This document shows positions 26,209-35,435 of a stretch of DNA of 64,000 bases, one piece after another (within the stretch, counting starts at the first letter, position 1; each line of letters opens with the position of its first letter). The stretch is from positions 1 through 64,000 of the forward strand of contig NZ_ARYM01000017.1 in the NCBI RefSeq assembly GCF_000685315.1. Reading direction: 5' to 3'. Below the pieces are notes generated by a model. That model ran no database searches. It was given only the letters and a program-made list of their open reading frames with translations, and was not told the DNA's origin. The stretch is from Hyphomonas polymorpha PS728. GTDB taxonomy: Bacteria; Pseudomonadota; Alphaproteobacteria; Caulobacterales; Hyphomonadaceae. The translations under genes and the position numbers were made by a program.

Positions 26209-28707
26209 ATGTCGTCAATCGGTAACAGGCTTTCGTTGGGGGTATGCCTGACGGCGCTCCTGCTCTCCGGCCAGGTGGCTGCCGCACAGGACGGTGCCCA
26301 GCCGGGCGCCAGCGAAATCGAGGCGGACGCCGCCATGCCGGAGGCGGGCGGTGAAAGGCGGCTCGGCAGCATTGTTGTCACAGCGCAGAAGAAGGAAGAG
26401 GTCCTCCAGAGTGCGCCGCTGGCGGTGAGTGCGTTTGACACCGAATCGCTGGAACTCAAGCAGATCGAAGGCCCGCAGCAACTGCAGTTCAGTGTGCCGT
26501 CGCTGGTTTTCGCGCAACTCACAGGCTACACCCAGCTCTCTCTGCGCGGCATCGGTTCGGATCTGACCGTCACGGCCGGTGAGCCGACCGTGGCAAGTTT
26601 CCAGGATGGGGTCTATGTAGGGCAGCTGTTTACACAGGCTGTCCCGAGTTTTGACCTTGAGCGGATCGAGGTACTCCGGGGGCCTCAGGGGACACTCTAC
26701 GGCCGCAACTCCACCGGGGGCGCCATCAACTATATAACACGGCTCCCGGAGTATGATTTCGGCAGCAATCTTGCCGTGACCGCGGGTAATTATGGGCGTC
26801 TTGTCGCCGAAGGCGGCATAACGGGCGCCCTAGTGGACGACAGGGTGGCGGGGCGGCTGACAGTCAAGCACGAGCGCCGGGACGGGTACCGCCACAATCT
26901 CTTTGATGGCCGGGATTATGACGGCAACGACCTTTTCAGCGCTCAGGGGTCACTCCTGTTTGATCTGACACCGGATCTGAGGGTTATTCTGCGTGCAGAT
27001 AAAACAAGGCAGTCTGTTTCAAGCGTTCAGCAGTTCGTGGATTCCCTTCCGCTCGCCTCCGGCGTGACGCCGCAAACGCCTCTGGGAATCTTCTCTCTCC
27101 CCGCGCCCGTCCTGGCGGGTATTCCCGGGCTGCTGTCGCCCGGCGACCTGGCTCTTCTGGGAAATGGGAGCATTGCTGACTATTACGGTCTCACTCCGCC
27201 GGGACAATCCGGCGGCGATCCCCGGAAAAGCCTCGATATCTGGAATGATTTTCCGCCCAAGCAGGTCTTTGATGTCAAGGGTCTGAGCGGAACAGTTGAA
27301 TATGACATCGGGAACGCGACACTCAGATCCATTACTGCCTACAGGGAATCGGAAGCCGACATTCGTTATGATGGAGACGGGTCATCTGCAGCGCTCCTCA
27401 ATGCAAACCCGATCTTTCAGTCTTCGAAGCAGTTTACGCAGGAGCTGACGCTGTCAGGAGAAGCCCTCTCCGGCAAACTGGACTATGTTTTGGGAGCCTT
27501 TTATTTTGATGACGAAGCCATCCTCAAGGCGGACCTCTTTCTGCCCGCAATCGGGGATCAGGTTGCTCTGGCGGGTAGTCTGACGAACCCGTCAGCGCCG
27601 CCGGCGTTCGACCTGTCCCGGCCGCTCATTCCAAATCTCCTGCAGCTGATCGCTGACCCGGTGCTGGGCACAACGCTCTACCGTCCAGGAGTCTCCCCGA
27701 TAGGCACGCTTTCATTTGGCGCCGACCAGAAGACGAAATCCGCAGCCATATACCTTAACGGGACCTATCGTCTTTCTGACCGTCTCAGGGCGTCGGCCGG
27801 GGTGAGGTACACAGAGGATGAGAAAAAAGCCTTCCGGCAGCTGCACTCCAACTTCGTGCCGGCCGCCGCGCTCTGCGAAACAAACACCAGTAAGAGCTGG
27901 GGCGAGGTAACGGGAACGGGCGGGCTGGATTATGATCTCAGCTCCGATACCATGGTCTACGGCAAGGTTTCCCGGGGCTACAAGGCGGGTGGATTCAATC
28001 CGGCCGAATGTACAGCAACTTTCGATCCGGAGTTCCTCTGGTCCTATGAAGCCGGCTTCAAGTCGGTCTTCGCAAACAACCAGGCTTTGTTCAACGCGGC
28101 GGCATTCTATTACGACTTCTCGGATATTCAGTTCACCACCTATGTGAACAACAGTTCGTCGATCAGGAATGCCGCAGCCGCCACCCTTTATGGTGTCGAG
28201 GTGGAGTACGTGTTGCGGCCTGACGCGTTTGAGGGGTTGCAGCTGGACGGTTCCGGGTCATGGATCCACTCCGAATATGATGATCAGTGGCTGGCGGACC
28301 CGACAGAATCGGCGATTCTTAACATCGGCGGCAACAGCCTCATCAGGGCGCCGGAGTGGAAGCTGAATTTCGGGGCGCAGTATCAGGCCGATCTCGACCG
28401 GCTGGGCGAACTGCTGTTCCGGGGTGAAGCGTCCTACACCAGTGAAGTGTTTCACGACGTGTTCAATGGCAAAGCGCCCGGGCAGGCCGGAACCATACAG
28501 GATGGCTACTGGGTGTCGAATGCCCGGGTGGTCTGGCGTCCGGCGGATGACCGGTTTGAAGCCCAGCTGTTTGTCGAAAATATCACAGATGAGATTTACG
28601 CGCACAGCCTGGTTGCCTCAAGCACAACAGCAGCTGTGGTCGGCCAGTTTTCGGCGCCGCGCACATACGGGGTCCGCCTTTCCATGAAACTTGGATCGGC
28701 GCGCTGA
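26209..28707 (+). CDS. TonB-dependent outer membrane receptor 2
   Basis: 832 residues. Signal peptide ending near SGQVAAAQD; plug-domain start GSIVVTAQKKEEVLQSAPLA; ERIEVLRGPQGTLYGRNSTG; beta-barrel ending GVRLSMKLGSAR (not the usual terminal Phe). AGGGAGG precedes the ATG. It follows the phosphotransferase by 100 bases and is closed by a good terminator at 28749. As the only transport gene in module B it probably imports that module's substrate. Similar in type to the receptor at 3087 but clearly diverged in the barrel. Confidence 0.93.
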   Translation: MSSIGNRLSLGVCLTALLLSGQVAAAQDGAQPGASEIEADAAMPEAGGERRLGSIVVTAQKKEEVLQSAPLAVSAFDTESLELKQIEGPQQLQFSVPSLVFAQLTGYTQLSLRGIGSDLTVTAGEPTVASFQDGVYVGQLFTQAVPSFDLERIEVLRGPQGTLYGRNSTGGAINYITRLPEYDFGSNLAVTAGNYGRLVAEGGITGALVDDRVAGRLTVKHERRDGYRHNLFDGRDYDGNDLFSAQGSLLFDLTPDLRVILRADKTRQSVSSVQQFVDSLPLASGVTPQTPLGIFSLPAPVLAGIPGLLSPGDLALLGNGSIADYYGLTPPGQSGGDPRKSLDIWNDFPPKQVFDVKGLSGTVEYDIGNATLRSITAYRESEADIRYDGDGSSAALLNANPIFQSSKQFTQELTLSGEALSGKLDYVLGAFYFDDEAILKADLFLPAIGDQVALAGSLTNPSAPPAFDLSRPLIPNLLQLIADPVLGTTLYRPGVSPIGTLSFGADQKTKSAAIYLNGTYRLSDRLRASAGVRYTEDEKKAFRQLHSNFVPAAALCETNTSKSWGEVTGTGGLDYDLSSDTMVYGKVSRGYKAGGFNPAECTATFDPEFLWSYEAGFKSVFANNQALFNAAAFYYDFSDIQFTTYVNNSSSIRNAAAATLYGVEVEYVLRPDAFEGLQLDGSGSWIHSEYDDQWLADPTESAILNIGGNSLIRAPEWKLNFGAQYQADLDRLGELLFRGEASYTSEVFHDVFNGKAPGQAGTIQDGYWVSNARVVWRPADDRFEAQLFVENITDEIYAHSLVASSTTAAVVGQFSAPRTYGVRLSMKLGSAR

Positions 28708-28748
28708 TGTCTTCCTCCTGGTGAGCGCGTCGCAGCGCCAGCCAACTC

Positions 28749-28781
28749 TCCCGGCGGGGGGAACTCCGCCGGGATTATTTT
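28749..28781 (+). terminator. Rho-independent terminator after TonB receptor 2
   Basis: Nine-bp stem TCCCGGCGG / CCGCCGGGA with an 8-base loop, followed by TTATTTT. It separates the receptor transcript from the amidohydrolase-P450 unit, which has its own promoter. Confidence 0.8.
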
Positions 28782-28874
28782 GTGTCGGTCTCCGCCCGGC
28801 CCGTCCCGCAGGCGGCACAGGGAGATCCGGAGTTTGCGCAGTCCCTGGTCTGCTGAATTCCCTCAGGATAAAAG

Positions 28875-28913
28875 TTCGCAAACATTTGACAAAAGATCCA
28901 AAAAGAACATAAT
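28875..28913 (+). promoter_or_regulatory. Sigma-70-like promoter with TTGCGAA box, before the amidohydrolase operon
   Basis: TTGACA at 28886-28891, 16-base spacer, CATAAT at 28908-28913: the best-looking sigma-70-type promoter in module B. Five bases upstream of the -35 is TTCGCAA (28875-28881), the reverse complement of the TTGCGAA core seen at 22589, 24760 and 24891. Confidence 0.6.
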
Positions 28914-28976
28914 GCAAATCAGAAATCTGTTTATCTAAAGCAAAACAGAAACTGATCCTTTTCTCGGGAGGCTAAA

Positions 28977-30740
28977 ATGGCAAAGTTTGATACGGTGATC
29001 CGGGGCGGCAAGATCGTCGATGGAACAGGTCGGCCGGCATTCATCGGGGATGTCGCCATTTCCGGGGGTGTTATCGCCGCGATCGGGCCGTCTGTTGACG
29101 GGGAAGGGGCGCAGACAATTGATGCGTCCGGCAAGATTGTCGCGGCAGGCGTAATCGATACGCATACGCACTATGATGCCCAGCTGCACTGGGATCCCTA
29201 TGTCACGAACTCCGGCTGGCATGGTACGACCACGATTGCCGTCGGCAATTGCGGATTTGGTCTGGCGCCCTGTCGTCCCGAGCACCGGGACAGGTACATG
29301 CAGCAGATGGAGACGACCGAGCAGGTTCCTTACAAATCCCTCAAGGCAGCGCTGGAGTGGGACTGGATCACCTATCCCGAATGGCTTGAGCATCTCAAGC
29401 GCACGCCGCTGGGGGTGAACGTGCTCAACATGGTACCGCTCAATCCCCTGCTTATCTATGTAATGGGGCTGGAAGCTGCCAAATCGCGTCCGGCCACGGA
29501 TGAAGAGCGTGAGCTTATGAAAGCCGAGCTTCACAAGGCCATGGACATGGGGGCGATCGGCTTTGGTTTTTCATACCAAGGCAACAATAACACCCACATC
29601 GACTGTGACGGGCAACCGATGCCGACAGATATCATGCATCTGGAGGACCTGTATGCCCTGGCCGATGTTCTCCGGGAGCGGGGCGAGGGGGTTGTTCAGG
29701 CGCTCGTGGATTCGCCCGGCGCCCGGTTCTCCGAAGTCGGGCTCGAAGTGGCGCGCCGTTCAGGTCGTCCCGTCATCCACAATGTGACGCTCGTGAATGA
29801 CTACATCCCGACGTATCACGAAGAAATGCTCGAGATGCTCGACCGGGCAGAGGCGGAGGGGCTTGAAGTCTATTCGATGACGCTCACGATGCGCGGCTGG
29901 AATGAATTCAAACCCATGGACTGGGATATCTGGAATATTATGCCGGTGTTCAGGGAATTCACTTTTGCCGGTGATCAGGCCGCAAAAGTGGCAAAGGCAA
30001 AGGATCCTGATTTCCGCCGCCGGCTGCGTGAAGCCTACGACCCGGTGCATCTTGCCGCTGCAGGTGGTCCCCTGGAGACCTATAAACTCAACAAGGCGTA
30101 CGGTGTGGAGCCTTGGGCTCGTTTTGAAGGCAGGACAGTCCACGAAATCGCCAAGGCCCTGGGTCGGGACAGCGTGACCGATCTCTTCATGGACATTGTT
30201 GCAGACACCGACGCGGCGTCCGACTTCCTGCTGCCGGACGCCCTGAGTTCGGATACTGCGAAAGTCGCTGAGGTTCTCCGGCACCCCCGGACCATTCCGG
30301 GCACGTCGGACGGCGGCGCTCACGTCAAGTTCTGGTCGGGGGGGCATTTCTCCACTGATATGATCATGTGGATGGTCCGTGAGAGCGGGCAGATGAGCCT
30401 TGAGGAAATGCACTACAAGTTGAGCGGCCTTCCGGCGAAAGTCTTTAACCTGACAAATCGCGGTACGCTCGTCAAAGGATCTGCGGCCGATATCCTGATC
30501 TATGATTTTGACAAGCTGGGCTACAAACGCCTTGAGTATGAGATTGCCAATGATCTTCCCGGAGGGGAGTGGCGCCGAGTCTGCAAGCCAGAAGGTATTG
30601 AGTTTGTCATGGTCAATGGTGAGGTCACTTTCAGGGATGGCACAAACTGCACCGGCGCTGTTCCCGGACGCATGATCGGGGTCAGTGGCCCCGATATTGA
30701 CCGGAGACTTTCAGTCCCGTTTGTCCTGGCTGCCGAGTAG
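28977..30740 (+). CDS. Amidohydrolase family protein (N-acyl-D-amino-acid deacylase-like)
   Basis: 587 residues, metal-dependent hydrolase of the urease/dihydroorotase superfamily. Motifs: RGGKIVDGTGRPAF, metal-binding IDTHTHYD, GNCGFGLAPCRPEH, and GTSDGGAHVKF with the late catalytic Asp; a C-terminal KGSAADILIYD closes the small beta-domain. D-aminoacylase homologues of this length are frequent in sphingomonad and Hyphomonas catabolic clusters and probably hydrolyse cyclic amides, lactones or other C-N/C-O bonds; the real substrate is unknown. GGGAGG precedes the ATG. First gene of a likely operon with P450 2, DUF7064/7065-like 2 and kinase 2. Confidence 0.88.
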   Translation: MAKFDTVIRGGKIVDGTGRPAFIGDVAISGGVIAAIGPSVDGEGAQTIDASGKIVAAGVIDTHTHYDAQLHWDPYVTNSGWHGTTTIAVGNCGFGLAPCRPEHRDRYMQQMETTEQVPYKSLKAALEWDWITYPEWLEHLKRTPLGVNVLNMVPLNPLLIYVMGLEAAKSRPATDEERELMKAELHKAMDMGAIGFGFSYQGNNNTHIDCDGQPMPTDIMHLEDLYALADVLRERGEGVVQALVDSPGARFSEVGLEVARRSGRPVIHNVTLVNDYIPTYHEEMLEMLDRAEAEGLEVYSMTLTMRGWNEFKPMDWDIWNIMPVFREFTFAGDQAAKVAKAKDPDFRRRLREAYDPVHLAAAGGPLETYKLNKAYGVEPWARFEGRTVHEIAKALGRDSVTDLFMDIVADTDAASDFLLPDALSSDTAKVAEVLRHPRTIPGTSDGGAHVKFWSGGHFSTDMIMWMVRESGQMSLEEMHYKLSGLPAKVFNLTNRGTLVKGSAADILIYDFDKLGYKRLEYEIANDLPGGEWRRVCKPEGIEFVMVNGEVTFRDGTNCTGAVPGRMIGVSGPDIDRRLSVPFVLAAE

Positions 30741-30757
30741 CCCCCGCGCGGATGCAC

Positions 30758-30792
30758 GATCCCTGAAGGGCGTGGAGCGCTCGTCAGGGATC
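30758..30792 (+). repeat. Nine-bp inverted repeat between amidohydrolase and P450 genes
   Basis: GATCCCTGA (30758-30766) and TCAGGGATC (30784-30792) flank a 17-base loop in the 102-base gap. No T-tract follows, so an operator or an mRNA processing/stabilising hairpin is as likely as a terminator. Confidence 0.5.
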
Positions 30793-30842
30793 AGGCGCGT
30801 CCGTCTGTTTCGCTTGTGATCTATACTTTCCAGAGGGGCGTT

Positions 30843-32135
30843 ATGACCCATTCTTCTCTGTCAGCGGAATACGAGTCCGGCCTGCCTCGCCTGGTTACCG
30901 ATCCCCGCAGCTTTGCTGAGCCCGAGCAGATTCATAAGGCTTTGGCATGGGCGAGGTCACAGGATCCTGTGCGCAAAGTGGAGGCACCCGGATTTGACCC
31001 TTTCTGGCTGATCACGAGGCATGCGGACATCCTTGAGATCGAACGGCAGGCGGACATATTCCGCAATGAGGACAGGTCCACGGTTCTCGTTCCCAGTGAC
31101 ATGAGAGAGGCGATCGAAGCCAAACAGGGCTCGCCTCATCTGACGCGGTCCGTCGTGAACATGGATGGCAGCGAACACCGGACCTACCGAATGCTGACAC
31201 AGGCCTGGTTTGTTGCCGGCAGCCTGAGGAAACTCGAAGGGCGCATCCGGGAAATAGCCCGGCAGGCCGTTGATCGAATGCTCGCGCGGGATGGCGCGTG
31301 TGACTTTGTCGATGATGTGGCGTTGCACTATCCGCTGCATGTGATCATGGAGATCCTCGGCGTCCCGGAAAAGGATGAGGGGATGATGCTGGCCCTGACC
31401 CAACAATTATTTGGGGCGCGTGACCCCGAGAAGAGCAGGGATGCCGGAGCAATGGCAGATCCTGCCACGGCCCTGACGGTGTTCGATTCTGTGCTCAGGG
31501 ATTTCTATGCCTATTTCGATCAGTTGACAGAGCTTCGCAGGCAGGTGCCACAGGACGATGTGGCGTCGGTCATTGCGAATGCGACGATCAACGGACAACC
31601 GATCTCAAAGCATGAGGCCAACAGCTACTACGTCCTTGTGGCCACGGCGGGCCATGACACCACGTCTGCATCCACCGCCGGCGGCATCTGGTCCCTGGCG
31701 GAGGCGCCCGATCAGTTGCGGGCGGTCAAGTCTGATCCTTCCCTCATTCCCAGTCTCGTGGAGGAAGCCATCCGCTGGACGACACCGGTGAAGCATTTCA
31801 TGCGGACGGCGGTGTCTGATTACGTGATCGGCGGCAAGAGGATCGAGGCGGGCGATTGGGTGATGCTGTCTTACATGTCGGCCAACCGGGATGAGGCCGT
31901 GTTCGACGATCCGGATCACTTCCGCATTGATCGCTCCCCTAACCGGCAGCTATCGTTTGGCTATGGCCCGCATGTCTGCCTTGGCCAGCACCTGGCGCGG
32001 CTTGAAATGCGGATACTGTTTGAGGAACTGCTTCCGCGTATCCGATCAATAGAACTTGCGGGACCTCCGAAATGGACGCAGTCGAATTTTATCAGTGGTC
32101 CCAAGAAACTGCCAATTCGATTCAAGCCGGCCTGA
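30843..32135 (+). CDS. Cytochrome P450 (module B)
   Basis: 430 residues, soluble class I-type bacterial P450. The I-helix has canonical AGHDTTS, the K-helix EEAIRW, and the heme loop FGYGPHVCLGQHLA puts the ligand at about C379. ATG 30843 with AGAGGGGC upstream is preferred to the ATA/ATC-rich upstream extension. Unlike the module A enzyme it keeps the acid-alcohol (D-T) pair for oxygen activation, so the two P450s probably differ in chemistry or substrate position. Ferredoxin and reductase partners are not in the window. It is followed 45 bases later by the DUF7064/7065-like paralogue 2. Confidence 0.93.
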   Translation: MTHSSLSAEYESGLPRLVTDPRSFAEPEQIHKALAWARSQDPVRKVEAPGFDPFWLITRHADILEIERQADIFRNEDRSTVLVPSDMREAIEAKQGSPHLTRSVVNMDGSEHRTYRMLTQAWFVAGSLRKLEGRIREIARQAVDRMLARDGACDFVDDVALHYPLHVIMEILGVPEKDEGMMLALTQQLFGARDPEKSRDAGAMADPATALTVFDSVLRDFYAYFDQLTELRRQVPQDDVASVIANATINGQPISKHEANSYYVLVATAGHDTTSASTAGGIWSLAEAPDQLRAVKSDPSLIPSLVEEAIRWTTPVKHFMRTAVSDYVIGGKRIEAGDWVMLSYMSANRDEAVFDDPDHFRIDRSPNRQLSFGYGPHVCLGQHLARLEMRILFEELLPRIRSIELAGPPKWTQSNFISGPKKLPIRFKPA

Positions 32136-32180
32136 TACAGAAATCAGTAGACTGATATAACAAAATCAAAGGGAGGACCT

Positions 32181-33203
32181 ATGTCACTCTATTCCGAAGT
32201 AGACCTGCCACATAAACCGACCGAGCATCCCGACTGGCAGGAGTCCTGGGTTCTTGTCTTCCGTGATCCGATATCCGGAGCCGTCGGCTTCCTGAGAACG
32301 GGCGCCTATGTCAATCAGGGTACCACCCAGACCCACTGGGGGATGGCCCTTCCGGACGGGACCCGCTTCCGCCGCCACCTGCTGGATCGCAAGCTCCAGC
32401 CCGGGGACCGGACAGAAACCACGGCCAGCTCAGGCACTGCGAAGTACTCCATTCCTGACATGAAATATTGCCGGTTCGAGGCATGGGACAAGGATGCAGA
32501 CGTTGATCTGCGGGTTTACGACTGGTTCCCGTCACAGGACTGGTCCTTTGTCGGCGGTCCCAATCACGGCAAGGAGCTCTCAGGGCCGGTGAAAGAAACC
32601 GTTGGCACATCCGGTCATCCTGAAAGCGCGGGCAGGCTCGAAGGCCGGATCCGGTTTGGTGACCGTGTCATCAATATCGAGAACGGCATTGCGTATCGTG
32701 ACCACGGATATGGCGCCCGGCCTCATGCCGTGTTCCGGTCAGCAAGATGGCATGCGGGTACGGTCGGGCCGGACATGTCTTACTCTCTCGTCAGCATGCA
32801 CGATCAGGGCGGCGAACTGCACAAGTTCGGCTGGGTCATGCTCTTGGGCAAGCGGCAGATCATCCGGGATTTCCATACCGTGAGCTCCACGCTGTGTGAC
32901 GGCTACTCTGTCATCGGCGGGTGGTCTGTCGTGAAGCTGGAGAATGGCGAGACCCTGCGCATTAATGTAGACACGGTCGATGGGGTGGTGACCTCCACGC
33001 ACTTCAACAACGGGGGGCCGGGTTCCTCTCCGGCGGGTATCGAAGCCCTGTCGATCCCGCGCTGGAACGGACGTGCCGGCGTCTGCGACTTCAACATGAT
33101 CGACAATCCGCGTCAGGGAGAAGCGGCGGTGTCTCACACGCTGTTTGCAAACTGCGAAGACGGGCTGACCAGACGCAGCTTCGATCCAGGTTGGATCAGA
33201 TAG
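32181..33203 (+). CDS. DUF7064/7065-like protein, paralogue 2
   Basis: 340 residues, cytoplasmic by appearance. Same layout as the protein at 22689: an N-terminal half with paired strands (SWVLVFRDPISGAVGFLR), a central AYRDHGYGARPH motif, then WHAGTVGPDMSYSLVSMHD and a second barrel-like half. GGGAGGAC precedes ATG 32181. It lies between P450 2 and kinase 2 in a same-strand run with short gaps, so it probably acts in the same pathway. Function not established; a hydratase- or isomerase-like role on a hydrophobic ligand is my inference from the fold resemblance only. Confidence 0.6.
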   Translation: MSLYSEVDLPHKPTEHPDWQESWVLVFRDPISGAVGFLRTGAYVNQGTTQTHWGMALPDGTRFRRHLLDRKLQPGDRTETTASSGTAKYSIPDMKYCRFEAWDKDADVDLRVYDWFPSQDWSFVGGPNHGKELSGPVKETVGTSGHPESAGRLEGRIRFGDRVINIENGIAYRDHGYGARPHAVFRSARWHAGTVGPDMSYSLVSMHDQGGELHKFGWVMLLGKRQIIRDFHTVSSTLCDGYSVIGGWSVVKLENGETLRINVDTVDGVVTSTHFNNGGPGSSPAGIEALSIPRWNGRAGVCDFNMIDNPRQGEAAVSHTLFANCEDGLTRRSFDPGWIR

Positions 33204-33283
33204 GTGCTGCCGGTCGAATATCCTTGCCTGGACGCCCTACGTTGAATCCGTCCGCAGATGCGGATTAGTTTCGGGATGAACCC

Positions 33284-34360
33284 ATGAGTGACATATCGAG
33301 TGCACTGGATCAGAGCGTTGCGGCCGCGAAGGGGAACTATGCCAGAATTGATTCCGGCCGGCTGATCGGGTTCCTGCAGCACGTCTTCCGGGCCGATGTT
33401 GTCCTGCGCGAAGTTGGGGGAGGGGCGGCAAAATCAGGCTCGTCATCGGGTATCCTGGTTTTTTCAGCCGGGATAGTGCGACAGGGTGGGACCGAGGAGA
33501 AGAAGCTCGTCCTGAGATATGATCCCCAGGCGGACAACAGGATATTTTACCGGTACGATCTCGATACAGAGTATCAACTGCTTGAAAAACTCCAGAACGC
33601 GCCTGTGAAGGTGCCCCGCGTCCACGGCCTGGACGCGTCCGGTGAAATGCTGGGCGTATCGGGGTTCCTGATGGAGTGCGCACCCGGGGCCCCAATTCCA
33701 ACGTCATTGTTCAACAGCGGTCCACTTGTGGAAGCAACTCCGCCTGAGCGCCGTGAAATATATCTCGACATTCTTCGCAATCTCGCGGCCGTGCATACCC
33801 TCGACTACGCCGCCTACGGCCTGAGCGGGTTTTCGAAACAGGCTGATGGCGCGTGCCCCCCGGAGAAATTCATCAACTGGTGGCGCAAGACGTGGGATTG
33901 GGCCAGGCCCGACGATTATGAGCGCCTGCTTCCGATCCACGAGTGGCTACTGGCAAATGCGCCGGTGATCAGGCAGCCTGTGCTCATGCATGGAGACCCC
34001 AATCTCGGCAATTATCTCCTCCATAACAATCGTGTCTCTGCGATGCTTGACTGGGAGCTGAGTTCGGTCGGCGCGGCCGAGCTCGATCTGGCGATCCAGA
34101 TTGTCTCAATGGATCCGCATCGGCCGCATACTTCGACTCTGCCTGTCGTTCCGCCAACGGAAGCCGACTGGCTCTCGATGTATGCGGATGTCGGAGGAAA
34201 GCCGATTGGTGATCTGAGATATTACAAGGTTCATGCCGCTTATGAAATTCTGATCTGCATGGGGTCCATGTCCAGATATCTCCCGGAGGCGGTTGCATCC
34301 CAGTACAAGGCCATGAGTGCATTTTACTGGGACATGGCCCAGCGCATCATGAGGTGCTGA
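33284..34360 (+). CDS. APH-fold phosphotransferase, paralogue 2
   Basis: 358 residues. Catalytic loop MHGDPNLGNYLL (H236, D238, N243) and metal-binding DWELSSVG (D256) are intact. An N-terminal lobe with KKLVLRYDP supplies the expected ATP-binding lysine region. Same subgroup as the kinase at 25002. It ends the 28977-34360 run, 80 bases after the DUF7064/7065-like gene. By analogy with hydroxyacyl/alcohol kinases of the ACAD10 type, it may phosphorylate a hydroxyl group prior to elimination; the sequence does not prove this. Confidence 0.85.
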   Translation: MSDISSALDQSVAAAKGNYARIDSGRLIGFLQHVFRADVVLREVGGGAAKSGSSSGILVFSAGIVRQGGTEEKKLVLRYDPQADNRIFYRYDLDTEYQLLEKLQNAPVKVPRVHGLDASGEMLGVSGFLMECAPGAPIPTSLFNSGPLVEATPPERREIYLDILRNLAAVHTLDYAAYGLSGFSKQADGACPPEKFINWWRKTWDWARPDDYERLLPIHEWLLANAPVIRQPVLMHGDPNLGNYLLHNNRVSAMLDWELSSVGAAELDLAIQIVSMDPHRPHTSTLPVVPPTEADWLSMYADVGGKPIGDLRYYKVHAAYEILICMGSMSRYLPEAVASQYKAMSAFYWDMAQRIMRC

Positions 34361-34489
34361 GAACGCGATGTCTCGGTCTTGCTCCGCAAAGGCAACGGAA
34401 GTCAGCGATCAGGTCAGGAATTCGGGCGGAAGCGCGCCAGTGGATTTCCGGTGGGGCCAAGTAAGCGATAAACTCGATAGAAGGCGGTT

Positions 34490-35311
34490 ATGTGGATACG
34501 TACATTCAAACCTTACGCAGGAAGTGTTCCCAGCCGGGTTTTGAAACTAAAAGGCGCGCAGAACTTCCGTGATCTGGGCGGATATCCTACCGTCTGCGGA
34601 AAAGCCGTAAGGCGATATCAGGTTTTTCGGGCAGCAGGGTTAAACAAGCTGACCCTTTCCGACTATCGCCGTATCGACAGGCTGGAACTGAAGAGTGTCT
34701 TCGACCTGCGAACCCCAGAGGAGCGTCATGCCCTACCCACTCTGTGGGGTGGCAACCCTGTCAGACAGGTGGGATTCCAATCGGGCGACAAAGGCAATCT
34801 GGTAGCGATGGCCGCCACTCTCACCGATCCCGGGCTGCGTCCCGAAGCGGTTACTGGTTTTATGCTGTCACTTTATCGACGTCTGCCCTACGATCACGCG
34901 GAAGCCTATGCCACCGTCTTGCGATGCCTCGCTAAAGGGGAGTTTCCGCTTCTGTTTCATTGCGCCGCCGGAAAAGACAGAACCGGGGTCCTGGCTGCAA
35001 TTATCCTGTCTCTGTTAGGTGTCCCCGAGCATCTCGTCTTTGAAGACTATGCTCTGTCTGCCCGCATCGTGGATTACCGCATGGAACTTGGTCTTGACGA
35101 CAAGACGCCTTCCAAGCTGCACGGGCAGAGCATATTGCGCGAGCTGGCGGAGGAGGTAGTCGAGCCGCTTCTTATGTCACATCCCGACTACATAATGGCA
35201 ACATTCTCCGAGCTGCGGGGACAGCACGGCTCCATAGAATCATTCGTAAAGACCGTATACGGTTTACAGGAATCAGAGGTGGGCGCGCTGAGGGAAAAGC
35301 TTCTCGATTAG
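34490..35311 (+). CDS. Tyrosine-protein phosphatase (Y_phosphatase3/LipA-type)
   Basis: 273 residues with the protein tyrosine phosphatase signature HCAAGKDRTG (C158, R164) and the early NFRDLGGYPT motif shared by LipA/MptpB-like phosphatases. FDLRTPEER supplies the general-acid region. AAGG lies a few bases before ATG 34490. Such enzymes dephosphorylate phosphotyrosine, phosphoserine or phosphoinositides; in catabolic neighbourhoods the role is unclear. It is next to a kinase paralogue, so removal of a phosphate from a pathway intermediate is conceivable. It is the last intact gene before the integrase remnant. Confidence 0.9.
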   Translation: MWIRTFKPYAGSVPSRVLKLKGAQNFRDLGGYPTVCGKAVRRYQVFRAAGLNKLTLSDYRRIDRLELKSVFDLRTPEERHALPTLWGGNPVRQVGFQSGDKGNLVAMAATLTDPGLRPEAVTGFMLSLYRRLPYDHAEAYATVLRCLAKGEFPLLFHCAAGKDRTGVLAAIILSLLGVPEHLVFEDYALSARIVDYRMELGLDDKTPSKLHGQSILRELAEEVVEPLLMSHPDYIMATFSELRGQHGSIESFVKTVYGLQESEVGALREKLLD

Positions 35312-35435
35312 GTAGTCGCAAGATATTAATATGGTTTTGTGGTCGCGCTGAAGATTCGCATCCACACAAGACGCCGCTGGGTTGCCGTATCCATGGTCGC
35401 ATCGCATATGGCTGCGATGTTTTCCAATTCATTTG

